DNA of 64,000 nucleotides from Streptomyces sp. NBC_00353. GTDB lineage: Bacteria; Actinomycetota; Actinomycetes; Streptomycetales; Streptomycetaceae. This document shows, in pieces, positions 31,780 through 39,851 of the stretch (positions are counted from its first letter, which is position 1; every line of letters starts with the position of its first letter). The stretch spans positions 5,642,001 to 5,706,000 of the forward strand of contig NZ_CP107985.1 of NCBI RefSeq assembly GCF_036108815.1, given 5' to 3'. The notes under the pieces were generated by a model, which was given only the letters and a program-made list of their open reading frames with translations, ran no database searches and was not told the DNA's origin. A program made the position numbers and the translations under genes.

Positions 31780-31853
31780 TCGGGGTGGCGGGATTTGAAC
31801 CCACGACCTCTTCGTCCCGAACGAAGCGCGCTGCCAAGCTGCGCTACACCCCG
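31780..31853 (-). tRNA. tRNA-Pro, anticodon CGG
   Basis: 74 nt on the complement: acceptor CGGGGTG pairing with CACCCCG, D-arm stem GCGC, anticodon stem CTTCG/CGAAG with loop TTCGGGA (anticodon CGG), T-arm stem GTGGG/CCCGC with loop TTCAAAT, discriminator A. CCA is not encoded. A partial degenerate copy lies 0.3 kb downstream of its 3' end. Confidence 0.97.
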
Positions 31854-31964
31854 ATCGCCGCCGGTGTCCTGGCGACATCGATTACTTTAGCCCACCCACG
31901 GCCGGAGACGAAATCCGGTTTCTGCCCCGGCGTGCGCCACGTCCCGGGAGGCGGCGTGGGGCCG

Positions 31965-32903
31965 TCAGTCGCGGGGTGTCAGCGTCAGCAGGGTCGCCTC
32001 GGGCGGGCAGGCGAAGCGGACCGGGGTGTAGCGGTTGGTGCCGCAGCCCGCCGAGACGTGGAGGTAGGCGCGCCGGTCGCCGACCGTGTGGCAGGAGAGG
32101 CCCTTGACCCGGTCCGTGTCCAGGTCGCAGTTGGTGACCAGGGCCCCGTAGAAGGGGATGCAGAGCTGGCCGCCGTGCGTGTGGCCCGCCAGGATCAGGG
32201 GGTAGCCGTCGGCGGTGAAGGCGTCGAGGGAGCGCAGGTACGGGGCGTGCACGACGCCGATCGAGAGGTCGGCGCCCATCTCCGGGCCGCCCGCGACCTC
32301 CGCGTACCTGTCCCGCTTGATGTGCGGGTCGTCGAGGCCGGTGAAGGCGATCTCCAGGCCGTCGACCTTGAGGCGGCCCCGGGTGTTGCTCAGCCCCAGC
32401 CAGCCCGCTTCGTCGAACGCGTCGCGCATCGGCTCCCACGGGTTGTGGACGACGCCGACCGCCGGGGCATTCCCGTTGAGACCGTGCTTGCCCTGGGTCT
32501 TCTCGAGGAGGTAGCGGGCCGGGTTGCGGAGCTTGGGGCCGTAGTAGTCGTTGGAGCCGAAGACGTACACACCCGGGAACTCCATCAGCGGACCGAGTGC
32601 GTCCAGCAGCTCCGGCACGGCCTTCGGGTCGGAGAGGTTGTCGCCGGTGTTCACGACGAAGTCGGGGCGCAGGCCGGCCAGCGAGTGCAGCCAGCCGCGC
32701 TTCTTGCGCTGGCCGCTCACCATGTGGATGTCGGAGACCTGCAGTACGCGCAACGGACGTGCCCCGTGCGGGAGTACGGGGATCGTGACGCGGCGGAGCC
32801 GGAACGATCGGGCCTCGAAACCTGCCGCGTAGACGAGACCGGCGGCGCCGACCGCTGCGCCGACTGCCGTGACTTTCAGGGGTACTCCGTAGCGTGCGCG
32901 CAT
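31965..32903 (-). CDS. Membrane-anchored metallophosphoesterase
   Basis: 312-residue YkuE-like phosphoesterase. An N-terminal hydrophobic helix (about residues 9-27) is followed by the calcineurin-like motifs VLQVSDIHMVSGQ, VVNTGDNLSD, VFGSNDYYG (the GNHE position is changed to GSND) and ILAGHTHGGQL. Substrate unknown, envelope phospholipid or UDP-sugar intermediates are possible. Start (32901-32903) fits homologues and lies 6 nt after GACGAT; the longer frame is unlikely. Divergent from the YqeY gene. Counterpart of mycobacterial Rv3683 next to the class A PBP. Confidence 0.87.
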   Translation of the reverse strand: MRARYGVPLKVTAVGAAVGAAGLVYAAGFEARSFRLRRVTIPVLPHGARPLRVLQVSDIHMVSGQRKKRGWLHSLAGLRPDFVVNTGDNLSDPKAVPELLDALGPLMEFPGVYVFGSNDYYGPKLRNPARYLLEKTQGKHGLNGNAPAVGVVHNPWEPMRDAFDEAGWLGLSNTRGRLKVDGLEIAFTGLDDPHIKRDRYAEVAGGPEMGADLSIGVVHAPYLRSLDAFTADGYPLILAGHTHGGQLCIPFYGALVTNCDLDTDRVKGLSCHTVGDRRAYLHVSAGCGTNRYTPVRFACPPEATLLTLTPRD

Positions 32904-32982
32904 GCGCCCATCGTCGCAGACACCGCGCGGTCCGCGGAAAACCGGCGGGCGTTCCGCACCGCGCACCTGCCACAATCAGCAC

Positions 32983-33447
32983 ATGACCACGCTCAAGTCC
33001 AAGCTCAAGGAAGACCTCACGACGGCCATGAAGGCGCGTGACGAGCTGACCTCGTCCACGCTCCGGCTGACCCTCACCGCGATCACGAAGGAGGAGGTCA
33101 GCGGCAAGACGGCGCGTGAGCTCTCCGACGACGAGGTGCAGAAGGTGATCGCCAGGGAGGCGAAGAAGCGCCGTGAGGCGGCCGAGGCCTTCGCCCAGGG
33201 CGGCCGGACGGAGCAGGCCGAGCGCGAGCGGGCGGAGGGCGAGCTGCTCGACGCCTACCTGCCGAAGCAGCTGAGCGACGACGAGCTGGGTGCGATCGTG
33301 GCGGCGGCCGTCGACGAGGCGAAGGCCGCCGGCGCCGAGGGGCCGCGGGCCATGGGCGCCGTCATGAAGATCGTGAACCCGAAGGTCGCGGGGCTCGCCG
33401 ACGGCGGCCGGGTGGCGGCCGCTGTGAAGAAGCTCCTCGCGGGCTGA
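32983..33447 (+). CDS. GatB/YqeY-domain protein
   Basis: 154-residue protein of the YqeY family, homologous to the tRNA-binding tail domain of the amidotransferase GatB: TTLKSKLKEDLTTAMKARD, STLRLTLTAITKEEVSGK, VIAREAKKRREAAEAF and AYLPKQLSDDELGAIV. YqeY may bind tRNA, but its role is not settled. ATG 32983 is 6 nt after CACAAT, possibly leaderless. It shares a bidirectional terminator with the convergent PBP gene. Confidence 0.9.
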   Translation: MTTLKSKLKEDLTTAMKARDELTSSTLRLTLTAITKEEVSGKTARELSDDEVQKVIAREAKKRREAAEAFAQGGRTEQAERERAEGELLDAYLPKQLSDDELGAIVAAAVDEAKAAGAEGPRAMGAVMKIVNPKVAGLADGGRVAAAVKKLLAG

Positions 33448-33469
33448 GGCGGCAGTTCCGTACCTGCGC

Positions 33470-33510
33470 GAAGGCGGGGTGGACCGGATGTTCCGGTCCA
33501 CCCCGCCTTC
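33470..33510. terminator. Bidirectional terminator between yqeY and the PBP gene
   Basis: A perfect 18-bp stem (33470-33487 with 33493-33510) with a 5-nt loop in the 97-base convergent gap; serves both strands. Confidence 0.9.
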
Positions 33511-33544
33511 TGTCTTCTGCGTGGTCGGGTGCTGCGTCCAGAGG

Positions 33545-35803
33545 TCAGGGGCCGGTCTGGCCGCCGTTGGTCTGGCCGCGAGGGGTCCCGTTGTCTCCGA
33601 CGGTCGTGCCCGGCGTGATGCTGATGCCGGGGAACGGGTTGGTGTTGCCGGGCTTGTTCTTGCCGTCGTCGCGGTTGTCGTGTCGGCCCCTGCCCCTGCC
33701 CCTGTCTTCGTCGCCGCCCTCGTCCTCGTCCCTCGGGGGGTCCGGGATGTCGACGGTGTTGAAGGGCGGTGCAGGCTGGCCGTTGAGGGCGTTCGTCATG
33801 GCGTCGCGCCAGATCGGTCCGGGGACCTCACCGCCGTACACCTTGTCCCGGTACACGCCACCGATGGTGATCTGCTCCATCTCGACGCTCTGGGACGGGC
33901 TGCCGACCCAGACCGCACCGGACATGTTCGGCGTGTAGCCGACGAACCAGGCGTTCTTGCGGGCGTCGGTCGTACCCGTCTTGCCCGCGTTGTCGCGGCT
34001 CTGGAGACCGGCCTCACGGCCCGTGCCGGAGTCGACCACGCCGCGCAGCAGGGTGTTGACGGTGTCGGCCGTCGTCTGCGACATCGCCTGCGTGCAGGTG
34101 GTCTTCGGCACGGGGAGGGAGTCGCCGTTCGCCGTCTTCACCGACTCGATGGCGATCGGCGTGCAGTACGTGCCGCGGTTGGCGAACGCGGCGTATGCGC
34201 TGGCCATCGTCAGCGGCGAGAGACCGTTGGAGCCGAGGGTCAGCGCGGACGGGTTCTGCGGCAGCTTGGTGCCGTCGCCCTGCACCACGCCCAGCTTGTC
34301 GGTCATGTGTGAGACCGGGCACATGCCGATGTCCTGGAGCATCTGGACGAAGTAGGTGTTGACCGACATCTCCATCGCTTCCTTCAGCGCGTACGGCCCC
34401 TCCTCCGACTCGCTCTCGTTCTCCAGGTGATACTTCGGCACGCTGTTGTTGACCCACGGCTTGCCGCAGGTCTGGACCGTGTCCGGGTAGTCCATCTCGT
34501 ACGGCGCCGAGTACATCTGCGTCGCCGGCTTGCCACCCTCTATGGCCGCGGCGGCGAGGAACGGCTTGAACGTCGATCCGGTCGGGAAGCCGAAGTTCGA
34601 GCCGCCCATGTCCTTGTTGACCGAGTAGTTGTACTGGGTCTCGTTCGGCCCGAGGCCGTACGGCTTGGACTGGCCCATGCCCATGATCCTGCCGGTGCCC
34701 GGCTGGACCAATGTCACGGCGGTGGCGACCTTGTCCGTCTTGTAGACGTGACTCTTGATCGAGTCCTGCACGCCCTGCTGCGCCTGCGGGTCGAGCGTGG
34801 TGCGGACCGTGAGGCCGCCCCGGTTCCAGATCTTGGCGCGGTCCTCCTTGGTCTTGCCGAAGGCCGGGTCGGTGAGGAAGACCTGGCGCACGTAGTCGCA
34901 GAAGAAACCGGCCCCGCTGACGGCGGTGATGCAGCCGTTCTTCGGCTTGCTGACCTTCAGCTTGATCGGCGTCGACTGCGCCTTCTCCGCCGTGGCCTGC
35001 GAGATGTCCCCGACATCCGCCATGCGCTGGAGCACGGTGTTGCGACGCTTGGTCGCCTCCTCCGTGTCATTGACCGGGTCGTAGCGGCTCGGCGACTGCA
35101 CGAGACCGGCCAGCAGCGCGGCCTCCTCCAGCTTCAGGTCCTTCGCCGACTTGGAGAAGTACCGGTGGGAGGCGGCCTCGATGCCGTACGCCTGCTGCCC
35201 GAAGAAGGTGATGTTGAGGTAGTTCTCCAGGATCTTCTTCTTGCCGAGCTCTTCCTCGACCTGGATCGCGTACTTCAGCTCCTGGACCTTGCGGCCGATC
35301 GTCTGCTGGGTGGCCTGCGCGACCTTGTCCGGGTCGTCGCCCGCCTCCTCGACGAAGACGTTCTTCACGTACTGCTGGGTGAGGGTCGACGCGCCCTGCG
35401 CGGTCCCGCCCGACTGCACGTTGCGGTTCATCGCGCGCAGGATGCCCTTGAGGTCGACCGCCCCGTGCTGGTAGAAGCGCGCGTCCTCGATCGCGACGAT
35501 CGCCTTCTGCATGTACGGGGAGATGTTCTTCAGCGGGACGACGGTGCGGTCGCGCGAGTAGACAGTGGCGATCGCGCCGCCCTTGCTGTCCAGGATCGTG
35601 GTGCGCTGGCTCAGCGGCGGCGTCTTGAGATTGGCCGGGATCTCGTCGAATCCCTCGACCGTCCCCTTGGCGGCGAGCCCCAGAGCCCCGGCGGCCGGCA
35701 GCGCGATGCCCGCGAGCACGACTCCGGAGAGTGCGGCGACACCGAGAAACTTGGCGGCCTGCTGGGTCGCGGTGAGACCCCCGCCCGAGCGGTTCTTTGG
35801 CAT
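33545..35803 (-). CDS. ponA: Class A penicillin-binding protein (transglycosylase/transpeptidase)
   Basis: 752-residue bifunctional peptidoglycan synthase. A membrane helix at about residues 17-38 is followed by a GT51 domain (EDARFYQHGAVD with the catalytic Glu, QGASTLTQQYVKN) and a transpeptidase domain (GSTFKPF with the active-site Ser, SVN, KTGTTD). A C-terminal Asp/Gly/Arg/Asn-rich tail (about 70 residues) is disordered. No PASTA domain is seen, whereas mycobacterial PonA2 carries one, so the tail differs from the syntenic Rv3682. It is divergent from wblA across about 400 bases, the arrangement conserved in actinobacteria. Confidence 0.93.
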   Translation of the reverse strand: MPKNRSGGGLTATQQAAKFLGVAALSGVVLAGIALPAAGALGLAAKGTVEGFDEIPANLKTPPLSQRTTILDSKGGAIATVYSRDRTVVPLKNISPYMQKAIVAIEDARFYQHGAVDLKGILRAMNRNVQSGGTAQGASTLTQQYVKNVFVEEAGDDPDKVAQATQQTIGRKVQELKYAIQVEEELGKKKILENYLNITFFGQQAYGIEAASHRYFSKSAKDLKLEEAALLAGLVQSPSRYDPVNDTEEATKRRNTVLQRMADVGDISQATAEKAQSTPIKLKVSKPKNGCITAVSGAGFFCDYVRQVFLTDPAFGKTKEDRAKIWNRGGLTVRTTLDPQAQQGVQDSIKSHVYKTDKVATAVTLVQPGTGRIMGMGQSKPYGLGPNETQYNYSVNKDMGGSNFGFPTGSTFKPFLAAAAIEGGKPATQMYSAPYEMDYPDTVQTCGKPWVNNSVPKYHLENESESEEGPYALKEAMEMSVNTYFVQMLQDIGMCPVSHMTDKLGVVQGDGTKLPQNPSALTLGSNGLSPLTMASAYAAFANRGTYCTPIAIESVKTANGDSLPVPKTTCTQAMSQTTADTVNTLLRGVVDSGTGREAGLQSRDNAGKTGTTDARKNAWFVGYTPNMSGAVWVGSPSQSVEMEQITIGGVYRDKVYGGEVPGPIWRDAMTNALNGQPAPPFNTVDIPDPPRDEDEGGDEDRGRGRGRHDNRDDGKNKPGNTNPFPGISITPGTTVGDNGTPRGQTNGGQTGP

Positions 35804-36200
35804 GGGGGCAGCCTACGTTCTCATTCGCCGGACAGGCGTATATGCGTTGGCCTAAGCTGCTCCCAACTGTCACAGCAGTCCCGTTGCGTATCAACCCCCG
35901 TGCATGACCCGGCGTTGGTCCGTTCGCGACCCGAGGCGCTCCCGAATTCGCCTGGTGTGTCATCGAACGTCCGTTGTGACCCAGGCGAACTGTCCCGATT
36001 TTGACGGGATAGTCACGGATGTCGCCACCTCACTCCCCTGGGTGATCTGCCGCGTACGCATAGTCCGTTCGGGCCATTCAAGATTGGGCCCGAAGGGGGT
36101 GTTGTGCTGTCACCACTTTCCGTAACGTCCTCAACTGGCAGCGGTGAATATGCCGCTACCGCCGTGGGGGAGCCTCGATTCGGGAGAGGACGGCGCCGTG
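35804..36200. other. Long divergent region between the PBP gene and wblA
   Basis: 397 bases without a gene. TTGACG at 36001 and an inverted repeat TCAC-N8-GTGA (36030-36045) are candidate regulatory elements for wblA, known to be a developmental regulator target (BldD), but the repeat does not match the BldD consensus well. A moderately AT-rich run lies 35810-35900. wblA appears to have a long leader. No small ORF is convincing. Confidence 0.45.
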
Positions 36201-36551
36201 ATGGGCTGGGTAACCGACTGGAGTGCGCAGGCAGCCTGCCGCACTACCGATCCGGATGAACTGTTCGTACAAGGGGCAGCGCAGAACAGGGCCAAGGCGG
36301 TGTGCACCGGATGCCCGGTGCGGACCGAATGCCTGGCCGATGCGCTGGACAATCGCGTCGAGTTCGGCGTGTGGGGCGGAATGACCGAGCGGGAGCGTCG
36401 CGCACTGTTGCGCAGACGGCCCACCGTCACGTCCTGGCGCCGGCTGCTGGAGACCGCTCGCAGTGAGTACGAGCGGTCCACGGGCATCCTGCCGGTGGCC
36501 ATCGGTCTGGATGACGACGAACTGCACGAGACGTACGCCGCCGTGGGGTAG
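36201..36551 (+). CDS. wblA: WblA, WhiB-like iron-sulfur transcription factor
   Basis: 116-residue WhiB-family protein that controls the switch from aerial growth to sporulation and represses antibiotic production in Streptomyces. Four cysteines Cys13, Cys35, Cys38 and Cys44 (C-x21-C-x2-C-x5-C) hold a [4Fe-4S] cluster; GVWGGMTERERRALLRRRP is the conserved turn and basic DNA-binding part. MGWVTDWSAQAACRTTDPDE matches WblA. ATG 36201 is used, with GTG 36198 directly before as an alternative. Adjacent to the Get3-like ATPases as for mycobacterial WhiB4. Confidence 0.95.
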   Translation: MGWVTDWSAQAACRTTDPDELFVQGAAQNRAKAVCTGCPVRTECLADALDNRVEFGVWGGMTERERRALLRRRPTVTSWRRLLETARSEYERSTGILPVAIGLDDDELHETYAAVG

Positions 36552-36581
36552 CCGACGAGGGCGGCTAGGCCTTTCAGGTGG

Positions 36582-37964
36582 TCACGCAGCTCCGGCCGGA
36601 GCAGAACCGGTCGCGAGCCGGTCCCCGATGGCCCGCAGCCCTGCGAGGTCATGGACATCACCGGGCAGCGCGGCGACTTCGGTCACGGCGACCTCGGGGT
36701 GCAGTGCGGTGAAGCGGTCGCGGGTGCGCTGCTCGCGTGCGACGACCTGCATGCGTTCAGCATGCAGTCGCAGCAGACCTGCGGTCAGCTGCTCCACGGA
36801 GACGGCTTCAGCCTCGGGCTCGGGTTCGGACTCGGGTGCGTGCTCAGGGGCTTCGGTGTGCGCGGAACGGGCGGGGGAGGGCGGCGACTCGGGGTCTTCG
36901 GGAGAGGCGACTGCCGAGCCGGCCGGGTCACGAAGTCCAGCCTTCCCGGTCGCCTGATCCACAATGCCGATGTCGTCAAGATTTTCTGCGGCCGCCAGGG
37001 CGCGCTCGGCGGAGAGCCGGGCGGCATCGCTGCCATGGACCCGGTTGAGGACCAGACCGGCCAGCGGCATCTTCTCCGCGGCCAGCCGCTCCACGAAGTA
37101 CGCGGCCTCGCGCAGCGCATCGCGCTCCGGTGTCGCGACGACGAGGAACGCCGTGCCGGGGGCCTGCAGCAGTTTGTACGTGGCATCGGCCCGGGTCCGG
37201 AAGCCACCGAACATGGTGTCCATCGCCGCGACGAACGTCTGTACGTCACGCAGGAACTGACCGCCCAGCAGCTTTCCGAGGGTCCCGGTCATCATCGACA
37301 TGCCGACGTTGAGGAACTTCATCCCGGCCCGGCCGCCCATCTTCGCCGGAGCCATCAGCAGCTTGATGAACTTCCCGTCCAGGAACGAGCCGAGCCGTTT
37401 CGGCGCGTCCAGGAAGTCCAGTGCGGAACGCGACGGCGGAGTGTCGACGATGATCAGGTCCCACTCGTTGCGCGCCCTCAGCTGCCCGAGCTTCTCCATC
37501 GCCATGTACTCCTGCGTGCCCGCGAAACCGGCCGACAGGGACTGGTAGAAGGGGTTCTCCAGGATCGCGCGGGCCCGCTCGCCGTCCGCGTGCGCCTCGA
37601 CGATTTCGTCGAAGGTCCGCTTCATGTCGAGCATCATGGCGTGCAGTTCCCCGGCGCCCTCGCCGTCGATGCCCGGCACCCGTCGCGGGATGTTGTCCAG
37701 CGAGTCGATTCCCATGGACTGGGCGAGCCTGCGAGCCGGGTCGATGGTGAGGACGACGACCTTCCGGCCGCGCTCGGCCGCCCGTACGCCCAGCGCCGCC
37801 GCGGTCGTGGTCTTGCCGACTCCGCCCGAACCGCAGCACACGACGATCCGGATGTCCTGGTCGTCGAGCAACGCGTCGGCGTCCAGGGCGGGGGCGGCCG
37901 GTGCGGGCGCGGCTGTGCCGGTGTCCGTGCCCTTGACGGCCCCCGTCTTCGTACTCGCTGTCAT
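36582..37964 (-). CDS. ArsA/Get3-like ATPase (second gene of pair)
   Basis: 460-residue ATPase of the ArsA/Get3 family. The P-loop reads VVCCGSGGVGKTTTAAAL: the intradimer signature Lys of Get3 (GKGGxGKT) is Ser here. Also TIDPARRLAQSMG, IIVDTPPSRSALDFLDAP and an inserted Glu/Pro-rich linker (about residues 340-375) before a helical end. The start overlaps the stop of the partner gene by 4 bases. Syntenic with mycobacterial Rv3680 (BagB), a Get3 homologue. Possible role: handling of membrane or lipid proteins; it is not an arsenite pump. Confidence 0.88.
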   Translation of the reverse strand: MTASTKTGAVKGTDTGTAAPAPAAPALDADALLDDQDIRIVVCCGSGGVGKTTTAAALGVRAAERGRKVVVLTIDPARRLAQSMGIDSLDNIPRRVPGIDGEGAGELHAMMLDMKRTFDEIVEAHADGERARAILENPFYQSLSAGFAGTQEYMAMEKLGQLRARNEWDLIIVDTPPSRSALDFLDAPKRLGSFLDGKFIKLLMAPAKMGGRAGMKFLNVGMSMMTGTLGKLLGGQFLRDVQTFVAAMDTMFGGFRTRADATYKLLQAPGTAFLVVATPERDALREAAYFVERLAAEKMPLAGLVLNRVHGSDAARLSAERALAAAENLDDIGIVDQATGKAGLRDPAGSAVASPEDPESPPSPARSAHTEAPEHAPESEPEPEAEAVSVEQLTAGLLRLHAERMQVVAREQRTRDRFTALHPEVAVTEVAALPGDVHDLAGLRAIGDRLATGSAPAGAA

Positions 37965-38947
37965 GAACCCACCCCTTGCCCCGCCCATTCGCCCACGCCC
38001 TGTTTGCGGAGTTCGACCGCCAGGTCGTACAGCCCGGGCAGGTCCACGCCTTCGCCGATCAGCGGGAGTTCGTTCGTCGGCAGATCGAGATCCGTGAGCA
38101 CCGCACGTTGCTCGCGCTCCAGCTCCACCCGCTGGGCATGCTCGGCGGCCTGCTCGACCAACGGTCTTACGAGCGCCGCGGAACCGGTCACACCGGCCCG
38201 GGTCAGCGCCTTCGCGATCTCCCTGCGGCGACCGCCCGACGCGGTACGCAGTGCGTCCTCGTCCAGCAGATGCGGCCGCACCATGTTCACGATGACCCTG
38301 CCCACCGGCAGTTCGGCCGCCCGTAGCTCCGCGATGCCGTCCGCGGTCTCCTGGACCGGCATCTCCTCCAGCAGCGTCACCAGATGGACCGCCGTCTCGG
38401 GAGACTTCAGCACCCGCATCACGGCCTGCGCCTGATTGTGTATCGGTCCGATCCGGGCCAGCCCCGCCACCTCGTCGTTCACGTTGAGGAAGCGCGTGAT
38501 GCGGCCGGTCGGCGGCGCATCCATGATCACGTAGTCGTAGCTGTACCGGCCCTGCTTGTCCTTGCGGCGCACGGCTTCGCAGGCCTTGCCGGTCAGCAGC
38601 ACGTCCCGCACACCGGGCGCGATGGTGGTGGCGAAGTCGATCGCGCCGAGCTTCTTGAGCGCCCGCCCCGCGCTGCCGAGTTTGTAGAACATCTGGAGGT
38701 AGTCGAGGAGCGCGCGCTCGGCGTCGATCGCGAGGGCGTACACCTCGCCGCCGCCCGGCGCGACGGCGATCTTTCGCTCCTCGTACGGAAGGGACTCCGC
38801 CTCGAAGAGCTGGGCGATGCCCTGCCTGCCCTCGACCTCGACGAGGAGGGTGCGCCTGCCCTCGGTCGCGAGGGCGAGCGCGAGTGCGGCGGCGACCGTG
38901 GTCTTACCGGTACCACCCTTGCCGCTGACGACCTGGAACCTGCTCAC
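37961..38947 (-). CDS. ArsA/Get3-like ATPase (first gene of pair)
   Basis: 328-residue partner ATPase with an intact deviant Walker A, VVSGKGGTGKTTVAAAL, so the signature Lys is present. VIMDAPPTGRITRFLNV is the A-loop region, and EEMPVQETADGIAEL follows. Syntenic with mycobacterial Rv3679 (BagA). GTG start (38945-38947) is 7 nt after TAGGCT (complement of 38955-38960), leaderless-type. The 4-base overlap with its partner suggests a heterodimer in which only one chain supplies the signature Lys. Confidence 0.88.
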   Translation of the reverse strand: MSRFQVVSGKGGTGKTTVAAALALALATEGRRTLLVEVEGRQGIAQLFEAESLPYEERKIAVAPGGGEVYALAIDAERALLDYLQMFYKLGSAGRALKKLGAIDFATTIAPGVRDVLLTGKACEAVRRKDKQGRYSYDYVIMDAPPTGRITRFLNVNDEVAGLARIGPIHNQAQAVMRVLKSPETAVHLVTLLEEMPVQETADGIAELRAAELPVGRVIVNMVRPHLLDEDALRTASGGRRREIAKALTRAGVTGSAALVRPLVEQAAEHAQRVELEREQRAVLTDLDLPTNELPLIGEGVDLPGLYDLAVELRKQGVGEWAGQGVGS

Positions 38948-39018
38948 GTATTCGAGCCTAACCAGTCGAGCCGTGGGCTACGCACGAGGCCGTGCGTGCC
39001 AGGCATTACAGTCGGCCT

Positions 39019-39177
39019 ATGACCAAGTGGGAATACGCGACCGTGCCCCTTCTCGTGCACGCGACCAAGCAGATTCTGGACACCTGGGGCGAGGACGGCT
39101 GGGAGCTGGTCCAGGTCGTTCCCGGCCCGAACAACCCCGAGCAGCTCGTGGCGTACCTGAAGCGGGAGAAGGCGTAG
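39019..39177 (+). CDS. DUF4177 protein
   Basis: 52-residue cytoplasmic protein: MTKWEYATVPLLVHATKQI, then GEDGWELVQVVPGPNN and AYLKREKA. DUF4177 proteins are small with no known activity. ATG 39019 is 6 nt after TACAGT (39007-39012), fixing the start; the frame is open 9 codons further upstream. Its stop base is the first base of the RidA gene. Syntenic with the small gene beside Rv3678c in mycobacteria. Confidence 0.87.
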   Translation: MTKWEYATVPLLVHATKQILDTWGEDGWELVQVVPGPNNPEQLVAYLKREKA

Positions 39178-39647
39178 TGGCGAGCGCCGTCGAGGCGAAG
39201 CTCGCCGAACTCGGACTGACGCTGCCGGACGTCGTACCGCCGCTCGCCTCGTACCAGCCGGCCGTCCAGTCCGGGGTGTATGTGTACACATCGGGCCAGC
39301 TGCCCATGGTGGACGGCAAGCTCTCGGTCACCGGCAAGGTCGGTGCGGAGGTCACGCCGGACGAGGCCAAGGAGCTGGCGAAGACCTGCGCGCTCAACGC
39401 GCTGGCCGCCGTGAAGTCGGTCGCCGGCGACCTGGACCGGATCAAGCGGGTCGTGAAGGTCGTGGGCTTCGTCGCCTCGGCCGCCGACTTCACCGGGCAG
39501 CCCGCCGTGATCAACGGTGCGAGTGAGCTGCTGGGCGCGGTGCTCGGTGACAAGGGCGTGCACGCGCGCAGCGCGGTGGGCGTCGCGGTGCTGCCGCTGG
39601 ACGCACCGGTCGAGGTCGAGGTCCAGGTCGAGCTGACCGGGGCCTGA
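39177..39647 (+). CDS. RidA-family (YjgF) protein
   Basis: 156-residue protein of the Rid family, relatives of which hydrolyse reactive enamine/imine intermediates. ASYQPAVQSGVYVYTSGQLP and VINGASELLGAVLGDKGVHARSAVGVAVLPLDAPVEVE are typical. The catalytic Arg of RidA is present in this last stretch as ARSAVG, though the longer family (with an N-terminal helix VEAKLAELGLTLPDVVPP) may differ in substrate. GTG 39177 overlaps the DUF4177 stop by one base, so translation is coupled. A terminator follows. Confidence 0.87.
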   Translation: MASAVEAKLAELGLTLPDVVPPLASYQPAVQSGVYVYTSGQLPMVDGKLSVTGKVGAEVTPDEAKELAKTCALNALAAVKSVAGDLDRIKRVVKVVGFVASAADFTGQPAVINGASELLGAVLGDKGVHARSAVGVAVLPLDAPVEVEVQVELTGA

Positions 39648-39677
39648 GCCGCCACGGCGTAGGACGAGCGTTTCCGT

Positions 39678-39710
39678 GATCCCGCCCGGTCGACACGACC
39701 GGGCGGGATC
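39678..39710 (+). terminator. Hairpin terminator after ridA
   Basis: A perfect 15-bp stem (39678-39692 with 39696-39710) with a 3-nt loop, 30 bases after the stop. Confidence 0.85.
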
Positions 39711-39851
39711 GTGCGTACGGGCCGGATCGTGGGCGGTGTGCGGACGGGGCAGGGCGTGTGCCGGGCCGGAACGCGGGCCTGCCCGGGGGGATCGCGGGAT
39801 GCGTGATCGGCACCTCTCGAACATCGGCGCGGTTCCGGATAGCCTCCGGCC

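Noticed and set aside
36020..36050. BldD operator before wblA
   Set aside because: TCAC-N8-GTGA has the arms but not the central bases of the consensus; kept only as a note.
36582..38947. Arsenite export ATPases
   Set aside because: No arsB, arsR or metal-binding cysteine triad; synteny and motifs favour Get3-like proteins.
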